Below, in pieces: positions 54,746 to 64,000 of a stretch of DNA of 64,000 nucleotides. Source of the DNA: Heterocephalus glaber (Eukaryota; Chordata; Mammalia; Rodentia; Bathyergidae); NCBI RefSeq assembly GCF_000247695.1, contig NW_004624747.1, forward strand, positions 12,106,902 through 12,170,901, in the 5' to 3' direction. The position numbers and the translations under genes were made by a program. Under the pieces are notes generated by a model. The model saw only the letters and a program-made list of their open reading frames with translations. It searched no databases and had not been told where the DNA came from. Numbering within the stretch: the stretch's first letter is position 1; every line of letters starts with the position of its first letter.

Positions 54746-54825
54746 TTTTTGTACCGGGGATTGAACTTGGGACCTTGCACTTGCTAGGCAGGCTCGGTGC
54801 CACTGAGCTAAATCCCCTGCCCCAT
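54706..54825 (-). mobile_element. ID SINE with (ATTT)n tail
   Basis: ATTT array 54706-54748, then TGTACCGGGGATTGAACTTG to GAGCTAAATCCCCTGCCC. Confidence 0.9.
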
Positions 54826-55035
54826 AAATCTCTTTTCTTTATAACTTACCCAGTCTGTGATACTGTGTGCTTGGACAACAGAAGACAGACGAACACAGAT
54901 ACAAACAGACTATAAGTGACTTCTGGTTGTTGAGCTTTAAAAAGTTATACAGAAAAATCGTATTCATCTGGTTTTATGAGGAATTGCAATTGTGTAAAGC
55001 TATTCTAAATGAGTGGAAACTCCCCCTGCTTCCCA

Positions 55036-55114
55036 CCCTGTACCAGGGATCAAACTCTGGTCCTTGCACTTGCGAGGCAGGCGACAGAACCCACTGAGCT
55101 AAATCCCCAGCCCA
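55036..55114 (-). mobile_element. ID SINE, tail missing
   Basis: TGTACCAGGGATCAAACTCT to GAGCTAAATCCCCAGCCC, without an adjacent T run. Confidence 0.85.
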
Positions 55115-55399
55115 TAAAGTATCTTTTTTTTTTTTTCCAGGAAACTCTTAATTACATTTAATTACATAAAAATATCTTCACCTAAAAGCTTCCTTAAAAT
55201 GAACTTAGGGGAGCCATTTTTATAACTAGGTAAGAATAGCATCTAATTAGGACATAATTATTTTTATGTAAATAGCCAGAGTTAAAGTGATGAGGAGCCA
55301 GGGACTCTCTTGGGCAGCTAAATATTTCTTCTATGATTTTGTTAATAGTTTTTTATTTGCCCTCCTCAGAGATAAAATAGCTATTGAGTAGAATAGTTA

Positions 55400-55525
55400 A
55401 GAGAATAGGTGTGAAGGGTCAAACAACATTTAAATCTCAGCAGTCTGACCTTGAGCATGTTACCTCATTTCCTTAAAGTCCATTTTTCTTACCTGTAAAA
55501 TGAAGATGAGACTATCTCTGTCTTC
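55400..55525 (+). repeat. MIR fragment
   Basis: GACCTTGAGCATGTTACCTC, TTTCTTACCTGTAAAATGA. Confidence 0.65.
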
Positions 55526-55545
55526 TAACGTTTTGTGAGTTTTTA

Positions 55546-55643
55546 TTTATTCACTGATTTATTTTCCAGTACTGGGGATCGAACTCAGGACCTTGCGCTC
55601 GTGAGGCAGGCATGGGGCCACTGAGCTAAATCCCGGTCTGCCC
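55546..55643 (-). mobile_element. ID SINE
   Basis: Flanking repeat TGTGAGTTTTTA at 55534-55545 and 55644-55655. Confidence 0.92.
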
Positions 55644-55864
55644 TGTGAGTTTTTAAATGGCCACGTGTATAAAATATATAGCTCAATCCCTATAGTATAA
55701 GAGTAGCTCAATAAACAAAGAGAAGGGGTATAGTGTTAGATGAACAGCTAAATGGGAAGTGTAAAATATGCATGTATTTTTTCTTTCTCCTATTTCCTGC
55801 CATGCAACCCTGAAAATCCTTAGAATCCTGAGTGGCATCCTGTGTGCCAAGGTAGGCTGGGCGC

Positions 55865-56470
55865 CCCTAGGTAGCTTGAGATGAGGGGGTGCTCACTACT
55901 GAAAAGACCTAGGCAGGATTAGAAGGTTGGAATTTTCAGACCCAACCTCTTGGAGAGAGATGAGAGGCTGAAGGACAAGTCGATCACCAGTGACCAGTGC
56001 TGTCATCCGTCATGCCTGTGTGATGAAGCCTCCATCAAAACCCGGAAGAACAGGGTTTGCAGAGCTTCCAGAGAGCCTAGCACTTGGAGGTTCTGGCCAG
56101 TGGTTCCCAAAGGGAGCATAGAGGCCCCTCTGCCCTTCCCATGTGCCTTGCCCTGGGCATCTCTCCATCAGGCGTTCATTGATATCTTTGTAATAAATCA
56201 GTAAATATATGCAAAGTGTTCCCCTGGGGTCTGTGAGCCACTCTAGGAAATTAACTGAACCCAAGGGGGGCTCGTGGGAACCCCAACTGATAGCCAGTGG
56301 ATCAGAAGCATGTGAAGGCTTCTGAAGTAGGGGAGGGGATGGTCTACCTCCAGGTGAGCGGTGTCAGAATTGAGGGGACCTAAACTAAAGGATGCCCAGC
56401 TGGTGTCCCCTGTTGCAGCATGGCTTGTTTGGTGGGTGGGGGGAAATCCATACACACCCAGTGTCACAGT
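55865..56470 (+). mobile_element. Ancient ERVL-class LTR
   Basis: GATGAAGCCTCCATCAAAAC, TTGTAATAAATCAGTAAATA, CTGTGAGCCACTCTAGGAAA and ACCCAAGGGGGGCTCGTGGG match an old mammalian ERVL LTR from memory. No internal region. Confidence 0.7.
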
Positions 56471-57544
56471 CCTGCTCTGAGGGACGAACTGAGTTGCTGG
56501 TTGGTTTGTTTTTTTTTTCTGTATCATCGCAGGGAAACACAATGTTGGGGAGGGCTTTGGCAGGCAAGCTAGAGACCCTCCCAGCAGACTGGTAAGGGTA
56601 AAGGTCCTCCTCGCTGCTCTGTGTCCTTCATCTTATTCCGCCAGTGTCCCCTCCTCCCTTCCTGTGCTTGTGGACGCTGGGGATGGTGTTTCTCCCAGAC
56701 TCCAGCAGAGGAGTCCCTTTCCTCTGCTGATCTGGGACCCAGTCTTTCTCTGCCCTGGTTACTCAGCTCCTGTGATCCCCTCTGCTTATGAATTTGGAAG
56801 CTTCTCAAAATTTCTGGTCATCTGATGAGATCTTTTTCTTGCATTCTGGCACCCTTAATGCTGCCTTCTGTTTCTCGTATCTTTTATGTCATTTCCAGGA
56901 AAGCTGTAAGAAGAAATAGGAAATGGCACATCTGGTTCTGCCATCTCGAACAAGGATTGATTTGGATGTTTTGCATATTTAGTTCCTTTCTCGTTTTTTA
57001 AATGGGAAGAAAATCCAGGTCACTATTGGAAAGCTCTTTCTTCTGGTGTCTTTGAGGAAAAAAAGGCAACTGCTCTTCTGTGAGAATGCATCTTCCAGAC
57101 TCTGGGAGAACACTACCTTAGGCAGTGAATGGCTCATGAAGAATGGGCTGGTGGCCAGGTCTGGAGGAATTTCTGGCCTTGCACCCAAAGTGGAGCAATT
57201 GGCCACCAGCCGCTCCCAGCCTGGATTTATGCGGGTCTGTTAATGGTCTCTGACTCAAGCTCCGCTCCAGTGGTTTTAAAGTCTACTTCAGATCCAGGAG
57301 AATATATCAGTTGCTTATGTTGCAGTCCTGGAAGCAGCAATCATAAAGAAGGGTGAGAACAATTTAGGAGTACTGACAGTGTCACAGTGTCCCTCCAGGT
57401 GGCAGGAGGATCTGGGAGATTTGCTTGTGTGTTAAATCCATGTGGTCACATCTCCTCCCCGTCACAGAATCACACACTGTGTCCATTGTTCGTCACACTG
57501 ACACTTGAACTTCTTACCAAAGCATTCAATGGATCAGATGTCTA
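56471..57544. other. SVOP intron sequence, nothing recognised
   Basis: Short open frames on both strands but no recognisable repeat or gene. Confidence 0.4.
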
Positions 57545-57678
57545 TTTGTTTATATTTATTTTTTGAGACAGGGTCTTGCTATGTAGCCCAGGCTGGCCTC
57601 AAACTTGCAGCGATCCTCCTGCCTCAGCCTCCTGAGTACTGGAATTACAGGGGTGGACCACAACACCCAGCTCCAGAT
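57545..57678 (-). mobile_element. B1-like SINE
   Basis: TTTTTTGAGACAGGGTCTTG to AATTACAGGGGTGGACCAC. Confidence 0.87.
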
Positions 57679-59284
57679 ACTTGGTAATTTACATTGTGTG
57701 TTCTTCCAGGCATTGTCTTGGGCACTTTACATGTATCTTCCCCAGTCTCCCCCAAAAGAGAGTAGTAGTGGATACATGACCATGGAAGCTACTGGTCCTG
57801 CATTCCCCTACACTATGACACATTAAAGCTGCTGCACTGAGAGCAATAGAACAGCCTTTTGCAGGTGCTGCCAAAGCATCAGTGTGGAGATAGTGCCCTT
57901 TGAGAATGGAACACTGCCTTGCAGAGCACAGCACACTCTTCAACCAGTGACCACTCTGTGGCTATGTTCCAATACAAAGAATATATAGGTCTGGAAATCC
58001 AGGTATTGAAGTAAGAGTGGCCTTTATTGCCATTGTTGTCAGTGACCCCTTGGGGGAGTTGTGTGTACCTCACTTCCTGCATCTTCTAAGATCTATAGGC
58101 CTAGAAGTCTTGGCTCCCAGAGATGGAAGCTTCCATCAGGGGAAGCACCCCATTACACTTTAAGTAAGAGCTCCCATCCAGTAACTTTGGGCTCCTTTTG
58201 TCAAGAAATAAGCAAACAAGAAAGGAAGTCACCATTCACCAGTCAGAAATTGATCTTAACCACCAGGAGCAGGTAGGGCCACTGTTACCTAATCAGGGCA
58301 CCTAGGTAATACCCAGAACATTTATCAGGATTGCCCCTCAGATGAGTACAACAGTCACCGCCTGAGAAAGCATGGTGACCAGGGACTTAGATCCCTCGGG
58401 CATGGGGTCTTAGGTCTCCCCATGAGGTGAACCATCTAAATCAGCAGAAGTGCTAGCCAAAGGTAAGGAAAATCTACAATGGGTGACAGAAGAGAGAGAA
58501 AATAGGCATCATTTACAGTCATTAGGCCAGCAACAATAGCAGGGCCTGCTTTATCCCACAACCATCCTTGTGTAAGTGTGTACAGGAAGAGACCAGCCAG
58601 AATCTTGGAGGAACTATTCTTGGGCGGGGTGAAATCCTGCCATAAAGCACACTGATCCACGAGATGCAAGGGGTGGACTGTGGTGGCTGAGTGAACGAAG
58701 CAAGTGAGACATTTCAATCCCTCAGGAAAGACCAGGAGTGCTGCCTGCTAAAAGTTCGCAGCTGGGTCCCTTGCAGGAACTGGCCCAGTGTAGCTGCCTT
58801 GCCCAAGACCATGCTCCTCCTTAGGGGCAGCCCCTAGCCAGTGACTGCTTGGTGTAAGGGTAAGAAGTTCTAGTCCCTTGCTTTATTGAGAACAACTCTG
58901 AAGGGCCATCCAGCTTCTGAACCCCAATAGGAGAATATCTGGTAGGAGGAACTGCATGGAAAGAGGAGACAGGACAATGCCCAGAGGAGATGAGCCTAAG
59001 GAAGGCTACTGGTCCAGTTTTGATTACCTATAGGGATGAGATCCATGAGATTTGAAAGCTTGGGTTATAGAGGTAGTCCAGGGGAAGCTTGTTAATTGTC
59101 CTAAATGCCAGGTCAAAGGTAAGGAACCGCTGAGAGTTCTTGAGCAGGGTAGGTACTTTTAAGTAACTTATGTCAATGTCATTGTAGTTCCTTCCCCTGT
59201 ATGCTCCCACTTTTCTTACTTGCTTACAGGTGTTGATTCCAGTAACCACCTGCATGCCAGTCTCTATTTCAGAGTGTTTGTCTG
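57679..59284. other. SVOP intron sequence, nothing recognised
   Basis: About 1.6 kb of apparently unique or very old repeat sequence. No RNA gene or coding motif was recognised. Confidence 0.4.
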
Positions 59285-59610
59285 ATTCAGTGTTCCCATT
59301 GCTGAGCAAAACATCCGGCACCCACATAATCTGGCTCATGGTCTCAGAGGATTCAGTTCATGGTCAGCTGGCTCCAAGGCAGGAACATCATGATGGAAGA
59401 GCAGGGTGGAGCAAAAGCTGCTCAATTCATGGCAGCCAGAAAGCAGAGCAGGGAAATGATGCCACAGAATAAGGGGACGGGACCAGATACAGTCCCCAAG
59501 GTCACACCTCCACAACCCATACAGACACACCCAGAAGCGTGCTTTACTAATTCCCTAGGTAGCTCCCAAGCTGATCAAGTTGACAATCCATCTTAACTGT
59601 CACACCGTCC
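59285..59610 (-). mobile_element. URR1-like rodent repeat, reverse copy
   Basis: TCAGCTGGCTCCAAGGCAGG, AACATCATGATGGAAGAGCA and AGCTGATCAAGTTGACAATC are the reverse of the element at 48005-48347. Confidence 0.6.
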
Positions 59611-60089
59611 TACCCGAGGGGCCATGTCGCTCTTGCTCACTGCTCTAGCCCCAGCATCCAGCATAGCCCTGTGCCATCATAGATGCTCAAGCAATAAGGG
59701 CTAGCTAAGTAAAAGAATAAAGTACTAGGAATCTATCTGATCCTCTCAAAATCTCCCTAAATTATCACAGTAGAATTCTTTACCTCCAAACCATCTTACC
59801 CACAACTTAGATTAATATACTTAAGTACCTCCCCTGCTCAAGAACTCTTAGTGGCTCCCCAATATCTGCAGACAAACCCTTTGGCCTGGCATTCAAAGCC
59901 TTTAGTAAGCTTACCCCGGTCCACCTGTCCAACCTCAGCCTCTATTTCTCATAGGTTTCATCCATATAGCTAGCCAAAGCTGGATCAGTAGCCTTCCTCA
60001 AACTCTACTACAGTTGTCTCTTTTCATGCTGTCCCTTTCCTATGAAATAGTTCACATTTTCCCCAAGCCCTAATTATTTACATTCTTAA

Positions 60090-60310
60090 TAGCAAGGCAG
60101 TAAAATGCAATGATCAGAACCCAGGCTCTGGAGTTAGAGGGACCGGGTTCGTACTCCAGCTCTGGAGCAATTTACTTTACCTCTCTGTTCCTCTTTCTCT
60201 GTAAAATGAGGTTACTAATAAAACCTGCCTTATAGGGAAAAGGGGGGATTAAAAGAGACTCTAGGTGAATTGTTTAGAACATCAGCTGCCTCAACTGTAA
60301 GCACTAAACA
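60090..60310 (+). repeat. MIR element
   Basis: CAGGCTCTGGAGTTAGAGGG, TTTACTTTACCTCTCTGTTC and TCTGTAAAATGAGGTTACTA. Confidence 0.75.
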
Positions 60311-60699
60311 TGGGCTATTTTCTTTTTGGGGGAATCCAATATACTTTTTCTACTTGGGCCATATAATATTTGATTCTGTTACTGTAGCACACAGACAGTC
60401 CTAGATACAGTAATAGGTAAATGAAAGGTGTGGTATGTTGTAATGAAATTTTATTTACAAACCTGGTCAAACAGATTCAGTCCTCCTGTTATAGTTTGCC
60501 AATCCCTGTTTTAGGACCCAGAACAAATGAAAGTCTTTCCTGACCCCTCTACAATCCTGACTACTCTCAGCACCTTAAATGACAGCAGCAACAACAAAGC
60601 CACCCCAGCTTATATACAGTGGACACAATTCTCACTTTCCTCATGTTCAGGTCAGAGGGATGGGAGGATGTGTTCATGGTGGCTGAGGCGCCAAATGTT

Positions 60700-60915
60700 T
60701 CAGGCAGACAAACTCGGGTTCTTATTCCCGAGTTCACACACTGAATAACTTGGAGGGCACCCTCTGAATCTCAGTTTCCTCAACTGGAAAGTGCAGAGTG
60801 CAATGACACAATAGTATATTCCTCCTGGGTTGCTGTGATGTGTCCAGGTGAAATGTCCAATCCATGCTAGGTCTGTTATTTTTATTATTTCACTTGAAAC
60901 CCTTCCAGCTTTTGT
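60700..60915 (+). repeat. MIR element
   Basis: AATCTCAGTTTCCTCAACTG and GTTGCTGTGATGTGTCCAGG. Confidence 0.6.
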
Positions 60916-61009
60916 GTTGTTACTGTTAACAATCATTACAATACTGATAAGAGTGCTGTTCTCTTGCTAAGAGTTTAGCTCCTGATACCTGAAGCTGTGA
61001 TGTAGCATC

Positions 61010-61362
61010 ACCAATCCCCGAGGCCAGGAACAGACGTACAACCACCTCTGCTTCCACAGGAGATCAGTTCTAAGACATTCCCCAGATACCAAAATCTGAG
61101 GACACTCAGGTCCCTTATACAGAATGAGGCTGTATTTCGCAGATCCTATGAAATTTCTTCCGTATACTTCAAACTATCTCCAGCTTACATATAATACAAC
61201 ATCATTGCTTTGTGAACAGCTGTTATACCTCATTGTTCAGGGAATAATGACAAGGAAAAAAGGCCCTTGTGTTTGGTACAACTGCAGGGTTCCGCCCCCC
61301 CAAATATTTTTTAATTCAAGGATGCACAACCAACAGATGCAGAGGGTAGGCTGCAGTTGACC
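61010..61362 (-). mobile_element. MER2/Tigger-like DNA transposon fossil
   Basis: CCAGATACCAAAATCTGAGG, TATAATACAACATCATTGC and TTTGGTACAACTGCAGGGTT, ending near GGCTGCAGTTGACC, read as a decayed Tigger-family MITE from memory. It ends about 40 bases from the SVOP exon at 61403. Confidence 0.65.
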
Positions 61363-61402
61363 AGCTGCCTGGCTGGATCACCACAGCTGGGTATTTACTT
61401 AC

Positions 61403-61527
61403 GACTGGGGGACCCCTCCAATCCCGAACCCCACCAGGCCTCGGAGCACCAGGATCCAGCTATACACAGGTGCAAAAGCACTGAGGATGCCGTAGTAGAG
61501 AGTCCAGAGCACACTGATCTTCAGACC
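61403..61527 (-). CDS. SVOP: SVOP coding exon, residues 152-193 (most 5' exon in window)
   Basis: After CTTCAG the exon reads [20 protein letters not shown], then [15 protein letters not shown] and IGGVPQ with two bases of Ser193 before GTAAGT. It encodes helix 3 and most of helix 4. The upstream exon ending in the Gly-Arg-Lys-Thr loop is not found in 61528-64000, so residues 1-151 lie right of the window. The intron to the next exon (44263-61402) is the longest here, about 17.1 kb. Confidence 0.97.
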
Positions 61528-61864
61528 CTGAAGAGGAGGAAAACATGGAATCACGAAGGCTTCTCAGCACCTCCAGATAGCACGGGCCCTGTGTTACAGA
61601 GAGCTACCAATAGGGGCTTGGGCTGGAGCTCTGGCAGAGGGCTGGCTTAACATGTGTGAGGCCCTCGGTTTGAGGCCCAGCACTAGCAAGGAAGGGAGAG
61701 GGATGGAGGGAAGGAGGGAGACAATGAAAGAATAGCTAGACAGGAATTACTGAAGTCCAGGAAGCAAAAATAAGAAAGGATTGTTTCTGTACCATAAACC
61801 CATTACTGAGATTGGTTCTTGCCACATAAATACTTAATTCTGTTCTTTGGGCTTAAGCTAATTT

Positions 61865-61946
61865 TTTTTTTGGTACGGGGGGTAGAACTTGGGACCTTGT
61901 ACTTGTGAGGCAGGCAGTGGAACCACTGAGCTAAATCCCCAGCCCT
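61865..61946 (-). mobile_element. ID SINE
   Basis: Perfect 16-base repeat GGGCTTAAGCTAATTT at 61849-61864 and 61947-61962. Confidence 0.94.
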
Positions 61947-62452
61947 GGGCTTAAGCTAATTTCGTAGGGATTCTCTTCCTTGGAACCTAAGGATTCTTAA
62001 ATCAGACACTGGCTGTAATTAACAGCAGAGAAAACAGGAGGAAAGAAGCAGAGCAGGAGAAGAGGAGAGAGGGAGAGAAGAGGGCACCATGACTGGGCAC
62101 TGAGGCTGGGCCTCCTGCAAAGGCTGTCATGTGCTACATTTTCCATCCCCAAAGGCAGGCACTCTCGCCTGTCCCATTTGGGCACAACAGATTGCAGCTG
62201 GCTCTGCACTGGCCTGATGATGCCAGGCTTCCTAGCTGCCCAGAAAACAAGGACTCAGCAGCCATGTATAAGTGCTGTCATGGAGATATTCTGAGATTCT
62301 GCAGAAATGCCTCACAGGGCTTTCTCCTTAATACAATTGTTATTCTGCTTACCGCTGATCTGCCCTTTATAGATTGACAGCCCCTGCCTGCCAGCCCGCC
62401 TTCCATATGTATTAGCCCTACTGTGTTGGCTGCAGAAATAGATACATAGACA

Positions 62453-62850
62453 TTATCCATTCACTCATTTGTTCACTGAAGAAGTCATTCCTTCAGTGTG
62501 TATTGAGCACCTGCTATAAACCAGACACTGATAGATATTATCCACTCATTCATTTATCCATTCATTTATTCAGTATACATGTATTGAACACTTACTGTGT
62601 GCCTAGCACTAGAAGTACTGATAAATATTATTCATTCATTCATTTTCTCAATATGCATGTATTGAGTACCTGCTATGTGCCTGGCACTAGAAACAAACAT
62701 ATTATTCATTCATTTGTTCAAAATAAATGTATTATGTAACTGCTGTGTGCCTGGCAGTAGAGGCATGGATACATAGTATTCATTCATTCCTTCATCCATA
62801 CACTATGTACATATTGAATATCTGCTATTTGCTAGGCACCGGGCTACAGC
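62453..62850 (+). repeat. Tandem array of about five L2/MIR-like units
   Basis: Units of roughly 74-92 bases begin near 62453, 62534, 62626, 62700 and 62775. Each carries TATTcATTCATTCATT, then TGTATTGAgyACyTgCT and TGTGCCTGGCACTAGA with drift. Confidence 0.85.
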
Positions 62851-63361
62851 AGGAAACAGGACGTTGCAGAGTCTCTGACTTAATGGAATTTTCATTTGCA
62901 TTTTTAAAATCACTGTCACATCATGACACTGGGTCCTCACAGCAACCCTGTGGAAAGAGATTGTTTTTATTTCTGCTTTACAAATGAGCACAGCAAGGGC
63001 CGTAGTTGAGTGCTTTGGTCAAAATTAGTCCCTGGGAGAGCCATACCTGGAGCCAGTGCATCTAGCCCTAAGGGCTAAACTTTGAATAAGCTGCTCCCCT
63101 CCTCCAGGGTCCTTGATGGCTCCCCATTACCTCTGGCCAAGAGCACAAAGGCACCATGCAGGTGTAATACAGCAAGGACCCCTGCTTGGCTCCAGCCAAA
63201 AATTATCATGACACAAAATGGGACCCAGTTGGGTACCACATTACCCAGTTTTTAAGAAAAACCATGCTTTGTTCATTTTTAATGCAAAAATATGTCATTT
63301 TTTGAAATGCAGACAACTGGCTTTAAAATCCCATAAAATATTGTGAGGGATAAATAAAACA

Positions 63362-63442
63362 CAGGGCTGGAGGTACAGTTCAGTGGTAGAATATGTGCTT
63401 GGCATGCTTGAAGGCCTGCTTTTAATCCCTAGGACCAAAAAC
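63362..63442 (+). mobile_element. Older ID-like SINE
   Basis: GGGCTGGAGGTACAGTTCAG to TTTTAATCCCTAGGACC. Confidence 0.75.
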
Positions 63443-63684
63443 AAAAACATGTGGGTGGAGAGGCTATTTGGCCACAGGTGTCCAGTTTGCAATCTGTACC
63501 CTAGAAAGCCCGGTGACATGTGTGCCAGCTGTGTGCCATGGTGTTCTCCATTCCCAATGACAAGGACAACATTCACAGGCCATGGAGACCCAGGGATCCT
63601 CAGAAATAGAGTCCCACTGCCTGCCAGGTACCTCATTTTTCTCATTAAAGATAACATGGATCTAAGATCTTTTTTCTTGTTTTT

Positions 63685-63790
63685 TTTGTTGTTGTTTTTG
63701 TTTTGTTTTGTTTTTGGTACCAGGGATCGAACTGGGGTCCTTGCACTTGCGAGGCAGGCTGTGGAACCACTGAGCTAAATCCCCGGCCCC
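63685..63790 (-). mobile_element. ID SINE
   Basis: Long T/GTTTT tail, then GGTACCAGGGATCGAACTGG to GAGCTAAATCCCCGGCCCC; TCTTGTTTT on both sides (63675, 63791). A reverse B1-like monomer follows at about 63805-63905. Confidence 0.9.
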
Positions 63791-64000
63791 TCTTGTTTTG
63801 TTTTGTTTTCTTGAGCCAGGGTCTCCTTATGTGGTCCAGGGTGACTTTGAATTTGAGGCTGTCCTCCTCTCTCAGCCTGCAGTTGCAGGCATGCATCATA
63901 ACACCCCGGTTTTGAAGTAGCTAGTGACCTGACCATATCATATTCTGAAGTTTTTTTTTCCTTCAAGCCCCAAACAATAAGTTACCATTTATCACATTCG

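Larger units (their letters stand above)
53955..54900 (+). mobile_element. MaLR LTR split by an L1 and an ID
   Basis: The LTR 5' part lies at about 53955-54180 (AGTGTTTAGAGGTAGGACCT). Its 3' end reappears at about 54826-54900 (TTTATAACTTACCCAGTCTG). L1 and ID sequence lies between. Confidence 0.65.

Noticed and set aside
62453..62850. CRISPR-like regular repeat spacing
   Set aside because: The units are long, diverged, contiguous mammalian repeat copies in a vertebrate intron, with no short identical repeats and unique spacers.
61528..64000. Further SVOP exon upstream of 61527
   Set aside because: I searched for the expected Gly-Arg-Lys-Thr loop and helix 2 on the minus strand and found nothing between here and the window end.

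Overview
The window is a 64 kb piece of mammalian, almost certainly rodent, genomic DNA. It carries parts of two spliced genes that converge tail to tail, and more of it is interspersed repeat than gene. The rodent call rests on dozens of tRNA-derived ID-type SINEs and on 7SL/B1-like monomers fused to ID modules. The ID consensus here (…GGATTTAGCTCAGTGG…GATCCCCGGTACC-polyA) does not look like the mouse or rat one, so I favour a non-murid rodent, possibly a hystricognath. The species is not proven by the sequence.

Gene 1 (plus strand, 1424-9703, 3'UTR to about 10.1 kb) is the 3' two thirds of DAO, D-amino-acid oxidase. Eight coding exons with canonical splice sites join in frame and give residues 104-347 of the 347-residue enzyme, including the substrate-binding residues Tyr224, Tyr228 and Arg283 and the peroxisomal C-terminus Ser-His-Leu. 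The first 103 codons lie left of the window.

Gene 2 (minus strand, 61527 down to 16294, with 3'UTR further left) is the last eleven coding exons of SVOP, synaptic vesicle 2-related protein, a 12-transmembrane MFS/sugar-porter-like protein of synaptic vesicles. Every phase matches and the reading frame is intact from residue 152 to 548. The N-terminal exons lie to the right. The DAO-SVOP order is the same as I recall for human 12q24.11.

Layout: 1-9703 DAO introns and exons (MIR, ID, microsatellites, a U2 snRNA retrocopy); 9704-16293 intergenic DNA and both 3' ends; 16294-61527 SVOP exons in long introns filled with ID, B1-like, LTR, L1, MaLR and DNA-transposon copies, with a 100-base N gap at 26929-27028; 61528-64000 a further SVOP intron.

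I found no undescribed protein system. The more interesting material is repeat archaeology: a non-autonomous hAT-like transposon inserted inside a rodent SINE, two tail-only retroinsertions with perfect target-site duplications, a nested LTR whose empty site is preserved in a paralogous copy, a close inverted LTR-fragment pair, a solo LTR with a duplicated U3 segment, a tandem array built from an L2/MIR-like segment, and a strong excess of ID SINEs in the SVOP sense direction (26 against 5 by my count).
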